Positions 38,746-48,381 of a stretch of DNA of 64,000 nucleotides are shown here, in pieces. This DNA is from Methylobacterium sp. W2 (GTDB taxonomy: Bacteria; Pseudomonadota; Alphaproteobacteria; Rhizobiales; Beijerinckiaceae): positions 124,001 through 188,000 of the forward strand of contig NZ_VMOA01000003.1 in the NCBI RefSeq assembly GCF_020662345.1, given 5' to 3'. Under the pieces are notes generated by a model. The model made no database searches. It was not told where the DNA came from and saw nothing but the letters and a program-made list of their open reading frames with translations. A program made the position numbers and the translations under genes. Within the stretch, counting starts at the first letter, position 1, and each line of letters starts with the position of its first letter.

Positions 38746-39495
38746 ATGGGCCGATCCGTTGCACGCCTGCGCCGTTCCGCGCTGAACCTTCTCGCGCTGA
38801 CACCTTTGCTCTCGCATATGGCAGGTTCGGCACGCGCCGAGCCGCCCCGCGCGGTGATCGAGCTCTTCACCAGCCAAGGTTGCAGCGCCTGCCAGCAGGC
38901 CTCGCGGATGATGGGGGACTACGCTCAGCAGCCCGATGTCATCGCCCTGACACTGCCTGTGACCTACTGGGACTATCTCGGCTGGAAGGACGAGTTCGCG
39001 ATTCCCGCCTTCACCGAGCGACAGCGCGCCTATGCTCTCAGCCATGGCGAGCGCCAGCTTTTCACGCCCCAGGCCATCATTAACGGCGAGCCGTCCCCGG
39101 TCCGGTCGGATAAGGCATTCCTCGACCGCAGCCTTCGCGCGGCACGGCAGGCGGGAGTTCTCACTGTGCCGGTGAAGGTAACGGACCAGGGGGACCGTAT
39201 CGCCATCGATATCGGCACCGGACGCGGGACCGGCGAGGTCTGGCTGCTGCCAATCCTGCGCAGGCACAGGACTGCGGTTGCGCACGGCGAAAACAAGGGG
39301 CAGGTGGTGGATTACGTCAACGTGGTGCGCGGGATGCACAAGGTCGGAGCCTGGATGGGCCAGGCCGCACATTTCGAACTCCCGCGCAATCTCGCTCGCT
39401 CGGGTAATGCCGATGGCTACGTGGTCGTTCTCCAGAGCGGGACGCTGGCCCATCCCGCCCGCATTCTCGGCGCTACGAAGGGGCCGGGCTTCTAA
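38746..39495 (+). CDS. DUF1223 thioredoxin-like periplasmic protein
   Basis: A 249-residue exported protein. The signal peptide LNLLALTPLLSHMAGSARA is followed by the DUF1223 start VIELFTSQGCSACQQASRMM, a C-x-x-C redox-like site. TYWDYLGWKDEFA, then YTPQ-like FTPQAIINGEPSP and the long C-terminal half complete the family. Biochemical activity is not established for the family. It begins 5 bases after lpxXL, so it may share the transcript. Confidence 0.88.
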   Translation: MGRSVARLRRSALNLLALTPLLSHMAGSARAEPPRAVIELFTSQGCSACQQASRMMGDYAQQPDVIALTLPVTYWDYLGWKDEFAIPAFTERQRAYALSHGERQLFTPQAIINGEPSPVRSDKAFLDRSLRAARQAGVLTVPVKVTDQGDRIAIDIGTGRGTGEVWLLPILRRHRTAVAHGENKGQVVDYVNVVRGMHKVGAWMGQAAHFELPRNLARSGNADGYVVVLQSGTLAHPARILGATKGPGF

Positions 39496-39525
39496 GCTGA
39501 GACCGCTCGACCCCTTTTAGATGCC

Positions 39526-40791
39526 TCAGCCGACCCATTCCCCCGCACGCATCACCGGCACAGCGCGACCCTCGGCGGTGAGGCCATCGACATCGATCTC
39601 GGCCGAGCCGATCATCCAGTCTATGTGGATCAGGCTGCGGTTTGCGCCACGTGCTGCGAGGTCGTCCTCGCTGAAGCCTTCACCACCGTTGCGGAAGCAT
39701 TTGCTGTAGGCTTGGCCCAGGGCAATGTGGCTCGCGGCGTTCTCGTCGTAGAGAGTGTTGTAGAACAGGAGCCCGGAAGCCGAGATGGCGGACGAGGCCG
39801 GCACCAGGGCCACCTCGCCGAGGCAGCGCGAGCCCTCGTCCGTATCAAGCACGCGCGCGAGGACGTCACTCCCTGTGCGAGCCGTCGCCTCGACGATGCG
39901 CCCTTCCTCGAACCGGACCCGAATGCCATCGATCAGCGTGCCTTGGTAGGACAGGGGCTTGGTGCTGGCCACGTAGCCGTCCACCCGCGACTTGTGCGGC
40001 GTGGTAAACACTTCCTCGGTGGGGATGTTGGCGTTGCACAGGATGCCGCTGCGCGAGACGGAGGCACCACCGCACCATTCGTGATCGTCGGCGAGGCCGA
40101 CGGTGAGGTCGGTATCCGGCCCCTGAAACCGCAGGGCCGCGAAGCGATGCTCATTGAGGATTTTGGTGCGGGCGTGGAGAGCATCGTTATGCGCCTTCCA
40201 CTGGCTCACCGGATCGGCCCCGTCGACGCGCGACGCGGCGAAAATCGCGTCCCACAGGCGTGCCAGGGCTTCGTCCTCGGGGCAATCTGGGAAGACGGTC
40301 CTTGCCCACGGGCGGGTCGCCGCCGAGACGATCGTCCAGTTGGTGGCAAAGTTCGCGATGAGTTCGAGGGCCGGCACATAGGCCTTCGAGCGTGAGCGAT
40401 TGGCGCGAGCGACCTTTTGCGTATCCTGCCCAGCCAGCAAGGACGGATCGTCTCCGGCGATCGCGAGCCTTGCAGCTCCATTGCGGAACGCCTCGGCCAT
40501 GCCGCTATAGAGCCAACCCGTAGCCGTATCGAACGCGTCGTCGGGCGCATGGGCGAAGCGCGCCAGGGTCGCGGCATCGTCAGAATAGAAGGTCGTCACC
40601 AGGGACGCACCGGCCTTGTAGGCCTCGGTGGTGATCGCACGGGCGAGGGGCGCAGCTTCGAGCGGCGCCGTCATCACCAATTCCTGGCCGTGCTTGAGCC
40701 CGAGCCCAATGCGGACCGCCACCTCGGCAAGGCGGCTGATCCGCTCGTCAAAGGAGAGGGCGATCGTGTCAGTCCCAGTGCTCGTCGTCAT
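39526..40791 (-). CDS. M29-family metalloaminopeptidase
   Basis: A 421-residue peptidase of the AmpS/thermophilic aminopeptidase family, releasing N-terminal amino acids with a two-metal site. The metal ligand segments are visible: ANIPTEEVFTTPHKSRVDG, GEVALVPASS, YNTLYDENAASHIALGQAY and HIDWMIGSAEIDVDG. SGILCNANIP is a strongly conserved stretch. The gene is convergent with the DUF1223 gene with only 30 bases between. Specificity cannot be predicted. Confidence 0.92.
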   Translation of the reverse strand: MTTSTGTDTIALSFDERISRLAEVAVRIGLGLKHGQELVMTAPLEAAPLARAITTEAYKAGASLVTTFYSDDAATLARFAHAPDDAFDTATGWLYSGMAEAFRNGAARLAIAGDDPSLLAGQDTQKVARANRSRSKAYVPALELIANFATNWTIVSAATRPWARTVFPDCPEDEALARLWDAIFAASRVDGADPVSQWKAHNDALHARTKILNEHRFAALRFQGPDTDLTVGLADDHEWCGGASVSRSGILCNANIPTEEVFTTPHKSRVDGYVASTKPLSYQGTLIDGIRVRFEEGRIVEATARTGSDVLARVLDTDEGSRCLGEVALVPASSAISASGLLFYNTLYDENAASHIALGQAYSKCFRNGGEGFSEDDLAARGANRSLIHIDWMIGSAEIDVDGLTAEGRAVPVMRAGEWVG

Positions 40792-40893
40792 CGCCCTGTC
40801 TCCTCAGCTCCACCCCGCATAAACTGCACAGACGGCGCTCAGCAAGATCGGCATTCGTTCCGGCGATTCAAGCGCGGGGCTCGCAGGAGGCGG

Positions 40894-41187
40894 TCAGGCC
40901 GCGCGCGACCAGGTGATTTCGCCGAGATTTTCGCGGAAGGCGAAACGCATGAGATGGTCGGCCACCACGTTTTCGAGGCGGGTCAGACCGGCCGGATCGG
41001 GAGTCGCGACACGCATCAGCAAAGCATCGGCCTCTGCCTGGAACGTGCAGACCCGGTCCTCGCCGAACGGCACCGTACCAGCCGCTTCCGTGGCTTCCAC
41101 GGGGAATTTGTGGCTCCAATGGCGGCAGAGCTGCTTCAGGTAGCGGCTTGCCTCGGCAGTGGGAACTCTCGCCTGCGACGTCGGCAT
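40894..41187 (-). CDS. DUF2218 domain protein
   Basis: A 97-residue protein matching DUF2218 along its whole length: SRYLKQLCRHWSHKFPVE near residues 14-31, GTVPFGEDRVCTFQAEADAL, and the end RLENVVADHLMRFAFRENLG, then ITW. Function of the family is unknown; it commonly lies near iron-uptake genes, but none is visible here. An AGGAGACCAGACG segment precedes the start. Upstream of the peptidase by about 100 bases on the same strand. Confidence 0.88.
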   Translation of the reverse strand: MPTSQARVPTAEASRYLKQLCRHWSHKFPVEATEAAGTVPFGEDRVCTFQAEADALLMRVATPDPAGLTRLENVVADHLMRFAFRENLGEITWSRAA

Positions 41188-41501
41188 CGTCTGGTCTCCT
41201 TCGGTCCCTGTAATCCATGGGCGCAGCCGGTGCTTGGTGTCACCCGGCTGGGCAGTCCGTCATCGAGGGTGCGATCCGCCTCTCATGAAGAGGGCAGGAC
41301 CGTTAACGCCCCCGTAAGACGCTGCAGCGCACCCATGGAGCAATCTCATCGTAATAGCGCTTTAGACCGGGATTCGAAGCCGATTTATGGCGCATCGCGA
41401 GACGGATTGTGACCCTTTCTTGTGCGACGCACAATGGGGCATGTGAACAACGCGGTAAGCGCCCACGGCGTCCTTGGGGCGAAGTCAGACGGTTTCTGCT
41501 T
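41188..41501. other. 314-base gap without a supported gene
   Basis: The stretch between DUF2218 and the FAD-linked dehydrogenase (both minus strand) contains no convincing frame, hairpin or repeat. The DUF2218 promoter is expected within it. Confidence 0.5.
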
Positions 41502-42947
41502 TTAAGCAGGTGGAAGCGCCGGAGGTGGGTTTGCCGACAGAGCAATGACCTTCCCGGGGTTCAGCAGATCGAGGGGATCGAGCGCGAGCTTGAGCCTGCG
41601 CATAAGGTCCAGGCCGACCGGATCGCCGTAACGACCGAGTTCGTCTCGCTTGATCAGGCCGATTCCGTGCTCAGCGGCGATGGACCCGCCCATGCGATGC
41701 ACGATATCGTGAACGATCCTGTTGAATCGCGCCCAATCCCCGAGGAAGGCGGGCTTGTCCATGCCGAGAGGCTGGCTGAGGTTGAAGTGGATGTTGCCGT
41801 CGCCGAAATGCCCGAACGCGCAAACGCGCAGGCCCGGCATCTCGGCCTCGCATGCCGCGATCGCCGTATCCAGGAAATCTGCAAGGCGCGAGAGCGGCAC
41901 TGAGACGTCGTGCTTGATCGAGGCGCCTTCGAGCGACTGAACGTCGGACAGGTTTTCGCGGAGCGCCCACAAGCTCGCGTTCTGCGTCTCGCTCAATCCG
42001 ATGACGGCATCCTCCACGAGGCCATCCTCGATGGCAGCGGCAAGCGCCGCCTCAAGACCGTCCAGGGCCTCTGCCCCGGTGCGCGTCGTGGACATCTCGA
42101 CGAGCGCGTAGGCCGCGTGGTCGCCGGGGAGGGGGCGCTGACATGCGGGTCTGTGTTTCAACACGATGTCGAGGCCGAAGCGCGGAATGTACTCGAATGC
42201 CGTGAGGTCCTGTCCAGCCGTCCGCTTCAACGCGTCGAACAAGGCCAGAGCGGCCTGCGGGGACGACAGGCCGGCAAAGCCGACCGCCCGCGACGAGGGC
42301 TTGGGATAGAGCTTCAGCACCGCTGCCGTAATGATTCCGAGCGTCCCTTCCGATCCGACGAACAGATGTTTCAGGTCGTAGCCCGCATTGTCCTTGCGCA
42401 GCGCGCTTAGCCCGTTCCAGACCCGGCCGTCGGCCAGCACCACTTCGAGCCCGAGCACGAGGTCACGCATGTTGCCATAGGCGAGGACGCCGGTCCCGCC
42501 GGCATTGGTCGCGAGATTGCCGCCGATCGTGCACGAGCCCTCAGAGGGCAGCGACAGGGGGAACAGCATCCCCTGCTCATCGGCCGCCGCCTGAACCTCG
42601 GCAAGCAGGGCGCCAGCCTCGACGGTGATGCTGGCGCTTAGGGGATCGATGGCGCGGATGCGCGAGAGGCGGCCGAGGGACAGGACGATCCCGCCGTGTG
42701 GCACTCCGCCCCCCACCAATCCGGTATTACCGCCCTGGGCGACGATGGCGATTCCAGCTTCGGCGCAGACTGTAACGACGAAAGCGACCTCGGAGGTATC
42801 GGCCGGACGGACGACGGCGAGCGCGCGGCCCTGGAAGAGGCCGCGCCATTCCACGAGATGAGGCGCAATGTCCGCGGGCGCCGTGAGGACATGCTTCTCC
42901 CCCAAGCGTCCGGCGAGACGAGAGAGGAGATCGGTGGAAGCGGTCAC
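41502..42947 (-). CDS. FAD-binding 2-hydroxyacid dehydrogenase (D-lactate/D-2-hydroxyglutarate type)
   Basis: A 481-residue flavoenzyme of the vanillyl-alcohol-oxidase fold. The FAD domain contains VVRPADTSEVAFVVTVCAEA, then AQGGNTGLVGGGVP, the GNTGLVGG phosphate loop, and SEGSCTIGGNLATNAGGTGV. The C-terminal half ends with FGHFGDGNIHFNLSQP and EHGIGLIKRDELGRY, where the His residues form the metal/substrate site of D-2-hydroxyacid dehydrogenases. Close alternatives are D-2-hydroxyglutarate, D-lactate and glycolate (GlcD-like) oxidation. No GlcE/GlcF partner is present, which favours the single-subunit types. Confidence 0.9.
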   Translation of the reverse strand: MTASTDLLSRLAGRLGEKHVLTAPADIAPHLVEWRGLFQGRALAVVRPADTSEVAFVVTVCAEAGIAIVAQGGNTGLVGGGVPHGGIVLSLGRLSRIRAIDPLSASITVEAGALLAEVQAAADEQGMLFPLSLPSEGSCTIGGNLATNAGGTGVLAYGNMRDLVLGLEVVLADGRVWNGLSALRKDNAGYDLKHLFVGSEGTLGIITAAVLKLYPKPSSRAVGFAGLSSPQAALALFDALKRTAGQDLTAFEYIPRFGLDIVLKHRPACQRPLPGDHAAYALVEMSTTRTGAEALDGLEAALAAAIEDGLVEDAVIGLSETQNASLWALRENLSDVQSLEGASIKHDVSVPLSRLADFLDTAIAACEAEMPGLRVCAFGHFGDGNIHFNLSQPLGMDKPAFLGDWARFNRIVHDIVHRMGGSIAAEHGIGLIKRDELGRYGDPVGLDLMRRLKLALDPLDLLNPGKVIALSANPPPALPPA

Positions 42948-43117
42948 GGGTAGCTCGAAGCGCGAGATGAAAGGGTTAACGGCGGAGTGGTTGTGGCCGG
43001 ACCGACACGATGGCGGCGGCTGGCCCGCTTCCTATGATAAAGATCGCGACCCGTCTTTGCAGGGAGCGGAGCTACCCCGCAACCGATCTGCTCAAACCGA
43101 GAGGAGTTGCCCGACCG

Positions 43118-43816
43118 ATGCAGTCCGTGATCCCGAACCCGCCCCGCATCGTCCTACCCATCGTGGGCAGCGAGGACTTCTTCCCCGTGCGCCGCGTCTA
43201 TTGCGTGGGACGCAACTATGCAGCTCATGCCCGTGAAATGGGGAAGGATCCCGACCACGAGCCGCCGTTCTTCTTCATGAAACCGGCGGACGCGCTCCAG
43301 ATCGTCCCGGGCGCGGAGGTAGTGGATCATCCCTATCCGCCGCGCACCGCCAATTACCATTTCGAGGTGGAACTCGTCGCGGCCCTCGGGCGTGGCGGGC
43401 GGGACATCCTTGCAGCCGAGGCGCTCAATCACGTCTACGGCTATGCCGTTGGTCTCGACATGACCCGGCGCGATGTTCAGGACGAAGCCAAGCGCCTCGC
43501 TCGCCCGTGGGACCTCGCCAAGTCGGCGGATGCTTCGGCCCCCATCGGACCACTCCGCCGGGTCGAAGGTTGGGGCCATCCGATGCGCGGCGCCATTGCA
43601 CTCTCGGTAGACGATAGTCCCCGCCAGACCGGCGACCTGTCGGAGATGATCTGGTCGATCTCCGACCAGATCGCCCTCCTGTCTACCTATTTCGAGCTCC
43701 ATCCCGGCGACCTCATCTTCACCGGCACCCCTTCGGGCGTCGGCGCGGTCGAGCGGGGACAGGTGATGGAGGCGGCCATCGAGGGCTTCGGCGCCATCCG
43801 GCTCAACGTCGTATGA
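43118..43816 (+). CDS. fumarylacetoacetate hydrolase family protein
   Basis: A 232-residue FAH-fold enzyme. VYCVGRNYAAHAREMG is the start of the core, followed by PPFFFMKPADAL, the metal-ligand segment NYHFEVELVAALG (E-x-E), GYAVGLDMTRRDVQDEAK with the catalytic Asp, KSADASAPIGP and FTGTPSGVGAVERGQ. This is the small subgroup with fumarylpyruvate hydrolases and acylpyruvases. The ATG at 43118 follows GAGGAG. Its ATGA overlaps the Nudix gene. Exact substrate unknown. Confidence 0.93.
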   Translation: MQSVIPNPPRIVLPIVGSEDFFPVRRVYCVGRNYAAHAREMGKDPDHEPPFFFMKPADALQIVPGAEVVDHPYPPRTANYHFEVELVAALGRGGRDILAAEALNHVYGYAVGLDMTRRDVQDEAKRLARPWDLAKSADASAPIGPLRRVEGWGHPMRGAIALSVDDSPRQTGDLSEMIWSISDQIALLSTYFELHPGDLIFTGTPSGVGAVERGQVMEAAIEGFGAIRLNVV

Positions 43817-44292
43817 TCGGAAGCCTCTTCGACCGGCCGCTGATCCAGCGGCTGTTTCAGCTCGGCGCCCTCGCCACCCGCGGGATGACCCTCGGCGTGC
43901 GTGGGGTCGCCCTCGATGCACGGGGACGCGTCTGTCTCGTGCGCCACACCTATGTGCGGGGATGGCACTTGCCCGGCGGTGGCGTCGAGATCGGCGAGAA
44001 CGCCGTCGATGCCATGGTTCGCGAGTTCCGGGAAGAGGCCGAGGTCGTGGTCGAGGCAGCGGACACGCTGCGCCTGCATGGCTTTTTCCGCAGCACTGCT
44101 GCCGCAGGCCGCGACCACATCGCCGTCTACGCCGCCCCCGCTTTCACGCTTCTCGGACCGAAGGCACCCGACCGGGAGATCGCGGAGAGCGACTTCTTCG
44201 CGCTTGATGCCCTACCTGAGGAGACTACGCGGGCCACCCGCGAGCGGCTCAACGAGATCGTCCATGGGCGCCCCCCGGCGGCCACGTGGTGA
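43813..44292 (+). CDS. Nudix hydrolase
   Basis: A 159-residue protein with the Nudix box GGGVEIGENAVDAMVREFREEAEV near residues 53-76, matching G-x5-E-x7-R-E-x-x-E-E. It is preceded by the substrate-shaping LGVRGVALDARGRVCLVRHTYVRGWHLPG strand. It overlaps the FAH-family gene by four bases (ATGA), so the two are translated together. The nucleotide or other diphosphate substrate is unknown. Confidence 0.92.
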   Translation: MIGSLFDRPLIQRLFQLGALATRGMTLGVRGVALDARGRVCLVRHTYVRGWHLPGGGVEIGENAVDAMVREFREEAEVVVEAADTLRLHGFFRSTAAAGRDHIAVYAAPAFTLLGPKAPDREIAESDFFALDALPEETTRATRERLNEIVHGRPPAATW

Positions 44293-44421
44293 GGACGCGA
44301 GAAAGTTGCCCGCCGGCAAAAGAACCGCAAAACAGCCCTTGCCACGCCCGCAGGAATGTTGTTTAGAGACGCCGTCCGGGGCCGCCGGCGGGTCTTCTTC
44401 TCCAGCGGCACGGCATAGTGA

Positions 44422-44496
44422 GCGGGTGTAGCTCAGGGGTAGAGCACAACCTTGCCAAGGTTGGGGTCGAGGGTTCGAATCCCTTCGCCCGCTCCA
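44422..44496 (+). tRNA. tRNA-Gly (anticodon GCC)
   Basis: A full cloverleaf of 75 bases including the encoded CCA. Acceptor GCGGGTG pairs with CGCCCGC (one G-T). The D arm is GCTC-AGGGGTA-GAGC, the anticodon arm CAACC-TTGCCAA-GGTTG with anticodon GCC, and the T arm GAGGG-TTCGAAT-CCCTT. Confidence 0.98.
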
Positions 44497-44526
44497 ATTT
44501 ATCCAACCAAACTAATGCTTAGCGAC

Positions 44527-44557
44527 AGGCCACCTTCGGGTGGCCTTCGTCGTTTTT
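44527..44557 (+). terminator. terminator of tRNA-Gly
   Basis: AGGCCACC-TTCG-GGTGGCCT is a perfect 8-base stem with a UUCG loop (44527-44546), followed by TCGTCG and TTTTT at 44553-44557. Confidence 0.92.
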
Positions 44558-44701
44558 GCGCTGCGCATCGCGTCTTCCAACGGACAAGCATGACACGTCA
44601 TCTTCAGGCAAAACTGCTCGTCCAATGGCCGCCGTGGGCTTTGTCGATGAACCAATGCGCCCCTCTGCATGTTGGGAGAGCGACAGCAAGGGATAAGACA
44701 T

Positions 44702-44836
44702 ATGACATCGACATGGATGACCCTTGAGGAGCTCGCCCTTAACCGCCAGATTACGGTCGATGAGGCTCTCCGGATCGTGAACGAGGCCCATTGCCCAAAG
44801 GTATTCCGCGCGTCGGCGACGCTCTATCTGGTCTAA
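44702..44836 (+). CDS. small hypothetical protein (44 residues)
   Basis: An ATG frame after AAGGGATAAGACAT gives MTSTWMTLEELALNRQITVD, then EALRIVNEAHCPKVFRASAT and LYLV. The amphipathic helix pattern is plausible for a real small protein and the ribosome site is fair. There is no recognised family, and chance is possible in this 400-base gap between the tRNA terminator and the next gene. Confidence 0.35.
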   Translation: MTSTWMTLEELALNRQITVDEALRIVNEAHCPKVFRASATLYLV

Positions 44837-44934
44837 GGGCCACGGGCACATATTAGGGTTTCGGTAACGATTTTTGCTCTTTATGCCGGTCCCGGCCCCG
44901 ATCCGCTGAATCCAGACCGAAGGAATACGACGCG

Positions 44935-45189
44935 ATGAAATCATTCCGGATTGCCGCTCTCACGGCATTCGTAGCCTGCGCAGGCTTCGCCTCAGCATCC
45001 CAGGCCGCACCCATGTCGCTCGGCAAGGTGGATATCGCTCCGTCGAGCGCAGTGGAACATGTCCAGTATGGCTATGGCTACGGCTACGGTCACAGTGCCC
45101 GTTATCTGCGTCGCAAGGCTATTCGGCAGGAAATCCGCCGCGAGCGTCGTTGGGATGCGCGCCGCCGCGCTTGGCGCTACGGCTACTGA
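44935..45189 (+). CDS. small exported Gly/Tyr-repeat, Arg-rich protein
   Basis: An 84-residue protein with a clear signal peptide (MKSFRIAALTAFVACAGFAS, cut near ASQA-AP). The mature part has HVQYGYGYGYGHSARYLRRK and an Arg-rich tail ending RRAWRYGY. Similar short YGYG-type secreted proteins are common in Methylobacterium-like genomes, but no function is known. AAGGAA lies upstream and a perfect terminator downstream, which support it being expressed alone. Confidence 0.75.
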   Translation: MKSFRIAALTAFVACAGFASASQAAPMSLGKVDIAPSSAVEHVQYGYGYGYGHSARYLRRKAIRQEIRRERRWDARRRAWRYGY

Positions 45190-45228
45190 GCATTCCGTCG
45201 TCATCGGCAATTGACTGAACGGACTTAG

Positions 45229-45264
45229 ACAGCCCGGCGCCATTATATGGAGCCGGGCTGTTTT
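45229..45264 (+). terminator. terminator of the YGYG-protein gene
   Basis: ACAGCCCGGC (45229-45238) and GCCGGGCTGT (45252-45261) form a perfect 10-base stem, followed by TTTTC. Confidence 0.88.
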
Positions 45265-45586
45265 CATATGCAGGCTTGAGCGGCTTCAGCATTCATACGG
45301 GAGTTGTCGGGAGTCAGGACCCGTATCCGGATGATAGCAAATCCAGTCTCTCTAACGCGGCTGGGCTAGGTCACGCCAGTTATCGGGCGGGATCGGCATC
45401 GCGACGAGGTGTGCCCGGTACATTCCTGTTACCGGCCAAATACAGCCTATCAACCGCGTTGCCCGTCGCTCACAGCATTCGGAGTACGACGAGCGTCAGG
45501 ACACCCCGCTTTAATGTCGTTGCCCTCGCAGATTAACGAAAAGCCAACCCTTCATCGCCACGTTAAAGCCCCGGACAGCGATCCCG
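45265..45586. other. 322-base gap without a supported gene
   Basis: Between the terminator at 45264 and the small membrane protein gene I see no convincing frame or structure. Short open frames here lack ribosome sites and recognisable composition. Confidence 0.5.
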
Positions 45587-45769
45587 TCAAAGGGCTTGTC
45601 CGCCGTTCTGACGCATGGGATCGCAGATTTTCGCAGACACCTTATCGAGATGTTCGCAGGCGTTCTTGAGGTACCAAGCCTTCAGATCCGGCTGGGTTGG
45701 TGCGACGAACATCGCCACGAGGACGAAGCCGACGAAGCCGAGGACGACAAGCGTCAGAAGATTCCGCAT
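45587..45769 (-). CDS. small single-pass membrane protein (60 residues)
   Basis: From the ATG at 45769, with GGAG seven bases upstream, the protein is MRNLLTLVVLGFVGFVLVAM and then FVAPTQPDLKAWYLKNACEH, LDKVSAKICDPMRQNGGQAL. It has one TM helix near residues 4-24 and a hydrophilic tail with two cysteines, outside the cytoplasm if the helix acts as a signal anchor. No family recognised. Confidence 0.6.
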   Translation of the reverse strand: MRNLLTLVVLGFVGFVLVAMFVAPTQPDLKAWYLKNACEHLDKVSAKICDPMRQNGGQAL

Positions 45770-45980
45770 CAACTCACTCCAAAAAAGAGCGTTCTCTTCC
45801 GGTAACAGGCCGTGAGCCCAGAGAAGACAACGCAAAACGGCCAGCCAATCGCCTCAACGGACAATTCAGCTGGCCGATTCGGTAATAACACGACTTGTGA
45901 AAGCCGACATGGGAAAGAAAGGCTGTTGAGACCTGACCTAGCAACGCTGTCGGCAGTGTCTCGGTTCCTGATCGGGAGTC

Positions 45981-47795
45981 TCACGTCTCTGTGGGTTCGA
46001 AGAGCGGCACGATCCGCATGGCGGGCACCAGCACGAGGCCTTTATCCGTGATCCGGATTTCGGGAATGACCGACAGGGGGATCAGGTTGAACCCCATATA
46101 GGGGATTGTGCATCCGGCCCGCTCCCAGGCCTTCTTCAGCAGGCGGACTTCCTCGGCGACGATGCCGATGCGTTTGTCCGAGAGAAGCCCCGCCACCGGC
46201 AGCGGAACCATGGCAGTGACTTGACCATCCTCGACAACACAGACGCCACCTTGAATCGCCGACAGCGCATCGAGCGCGACGCGCATGTCCTCCTCATTCA
46301 GCCCCGCGACGATCACGTTGTGCGAATCGTGGCCCACACTGCTCGCGACCGCGCCATGTTTCAGCCCGAAGGCGCGCAGCAATCCGTGCGCGACGTTCCC
46401 GGCTCCGCCATGGCGCTCGATGACGGTGACGAAGCACAGGTCGTTGTCCCGCAATGTCGTCGCCCAATCCGCACCAGGCGTCAGGCTGTACCGCTCATGG
46501 GTCAGCTCGATGCCGGGAAGCGTGGTGCGGATGGCGTTGACCACACAGCGGCCTTCGGGAAGCACCGGAACGAGGGCTGACAGGGGCTGCGGCAGATGCA
46601 TCGTCGCATAGGCCGGTGCAGGGTATCGGTAGGGGCGCGAGAGCGCCGCATCGAGGAGGGGCGTGATCCTGCGGTTCTCGACCACGCAGCGACCGCCGAA
46701 CCAAGTGGTCTGCGGAATGAAATCGTCGTCGAGGAGCACGAGATCGGCCCGGCGTCCCCCACCGAAACCGCCGATCTCGCCGTCGAGGCCATAGCGGGTG
46801 GCTGGATGAAGTGAGCCCATCGACCATGCCTGTTCAGGCGGGATTCCCATGCGGATGGCCTCTCGCACCACCCAGTCGAGGCCGTAGGCAAGAAGGTCCT
46901 GCGCGTCCCGGTCGTCGGTACAGACGCAGACCCGCTTGGCGGCGGCCCCGAGCTCGATGATCGTGCCGATGGCCTTGGGCAGGCTATGCCAGGGCGTGGT
47001 CGGCGGGCCGCCACGCAGGTAGATCCACAGGCCAGCCTCCAGGAGATCGTCGGCGATATCCCGGTCGATGGCCTCGTGGGTGTCGGTGACGCCGCTCGCC
47101 GCATAGGCACTGACGAAGCCGAGCCCGTAGATATGGCCGGAGACCGGCCGCCCACGCTGCAGTGCCGCCGCAATGATGGCGTGAGCCCGCTCGTCGCCCT
47201 CGGCCACGGCAACGAAATCCATCTTCTCGCCGAGACCAATCGCCTCCGGCCAGGCATCGAACAGAGCGCCGATCTTATCCGCCGTAAGATCGCCTCCAGC
47301 AGACTCCAGCTCCGGGGAGGTCGCTGGGACCGTGCTTGGAACCGTAAGGTAGATGTTGAGCGGCGCCGCGCGGGCATCCTCCAGCATCCAGGCGATCCCG
47401 TCCGCGTCGAGGACGTTGCCGATCTCGTGGCTGTCGCAGACGATCGTCGTGGTGCCGTTCAGGAGCGCCGCTTCGGCATAGGCGCAGGCCGTCACCATGC
47501 TGCTCTCGATGTGCAGATGCGGATCGACCAAGCCAGGAGCCAGAATGCCGCCCTCGGCGTCATAGCGTGAAGCGCCGCCCCTGTAGGTTCCTGCCGGCTT
47601 CACGGCAGCGATGCGCCCGCCGGTGATCCAGACCTCGCTGGCGGGCCGCATCCGTTCGGAATAGGTGGACAGAATCCGCACGCCGGTGATGACCAGATCG
47701 GGCTCGGCCCGTCCGCCTGCGACACTGGCAAGCTGGCGGGTCATCCGGCTCAAAGGGGCGACGGAGAAGCGTGTCAGCGGTGTCGGATCGGTCAT
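45981..47795 (-). CDS. ade: adenine deaminase
   Basis: Amidohydrolase converting adenine to hypoxanthine in purine salvage. The 604-residue length is normal for the two-domain bacterial Ade. The metal site has [12 protein letters not shown] (H-x-H) near residue 91-102, [25 protein letters not shown] and [13 protein letters not shown] with the catalytic aspartate. The C-terminal domain shows [18 protein letters not shown] and [11 protein letters not shown]. The ATG at 47795 was chosen over an in-frame start at 47861 because [11 protein letters not shown] fits the family length better. Confidence 0.96.
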   Translation of the reverse strand: MTDPTPLTRFSVAPLSRMTRQLASVAGGRAEPDLVITGVRILSTYSERMRPASEVWITGGRIAAVKPAGTYRGGASRYDAEGGILAPGLVDPHLHIESSMVTACAYAEAALLNGTTTIVCDSHEIGNVLDADGIAWMLEDARAAPLNIYLTVPSTVPATSPELESAGGDLTADKIGALFDAWPEAIGLGEKMDFVAVAEGDERAHAIIAAALQRGRPVSGHIYGLGFVSAYAASGVTDTHEAIDRDIADDLLEAGLWIYLRGGPPTTPWHSLPKAIGTIIELGAAAKRVCVCTDDRDAQDLLAYGLDWVVREAIRMGIPPEQAWSMGSLHPATRYGLDGEIGGFGGGRRADLVLLDDDFIPQTTWFGGRCVVENRRITPLLDAALSRPYRYPAPAYATMHLPQPLSALVPVLPEGRCVVNAIRTTLPGIELTHERYSLTPGADWATTLRDNDLCFVTVIERHGGAGNVAHGLLRAFGLKHGAVASSVGHDSHNVIVAGLNEEDMRVALDALSAIQGGVCVVEDGQVTAMVPLPVAGLLSDKRIGIVAEEVRLLKKAWERAGCTIPYMGFNLIPLSVIPEIRITDKGLVLVPAMRIVPLFEPTET

Positions 47796-48121
47796 CGCGC
47801 AATCGGCTCCTCGCTCGCCGGGCCCTGGCCCGACGGGCGGGTCCCCGCGGGCGGTCCGCACGCATCATGCCACAGGTCGGTCCATCAGGTCGGCCCATGC
47901 GGCAGGCTGCCTCGCGCCGCACCGTGCCGGAGGGGATACGGGTTGCCTTAATGCCGGGACGGGACCATGTAGCGCCGGAGCCCGGTCGCGACCCTTCCGA
48001 TCGGTCGGCGACGGCGAAGAAGGCAGGATGCAGGCGGGACCACGGGGTCGATCGCTAAGCACCATGCCTTGAGAGCCGTCGACCGGGCACCTTCCCAGGT
48101 TTTATCCTCCGAGCATCCGTC
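47796..48121. other. 326-base divergent gap without a supported gene
   Basis: This stretch lies between ade (minus) and the 85-residue gene (plus) and should hold both promoters. I see no clear operator, repeat or hairpin. Confidence 0.5.
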
Positions 48122-48379
48122 ATGGCCAAGCGCACCAAGTCGAAACCGCAGGAGCGTGGCTCCGTCCTGTTCGATGTCCTCTACGAGGACGAGTCCCGCG
48201 CCTCGAACCGGCGGGTTCCCATGGAGATCCTCGGAGGCCTCGATGGCGACGAGCCGGCCCGGCTCCTCATCGAGGAGCAGGACCGCGCCATCGCCGAGAA
48301 GTCCGGCCGCCCCTCCCGTGCCATCCGCAGCCTGAGCCGCTCGCCGATCCGTGCGCCGAGCGCCGTCTCCGGCGACTAA
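48122..48379 (+). CDS. small conserved-looking hypothetical protein (85 residues)
   Basis: Starts MAKRTKSKPQERGSVLFDVL and continues YEDESRASNRRVPMEILGGL, then DGDEPARLLIEEQDRAIAEK and a Ser/Arg-rich tail. Composition and codon pattern look coding. No family is recognised. It is convergent with the PhnA-like gene, only two bases apart. Confidence 0.65.
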   Translation: MAKRTKSKPQERGSVLFDVLYEDESRASNRRVPMEILGGLDGDEPARLLIEEQDRAIAEKSGRPSRAIRSLSRSPIRAPSAVSGD

Positions 48380-48381
48380 TC

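Noticed and set aside
44497..44701. Possible prophage or element attachment at the tRNA-Gly 3' end
   Set aside because: No integrase or repeated copy of the tRNA 3' end was seen downstream.
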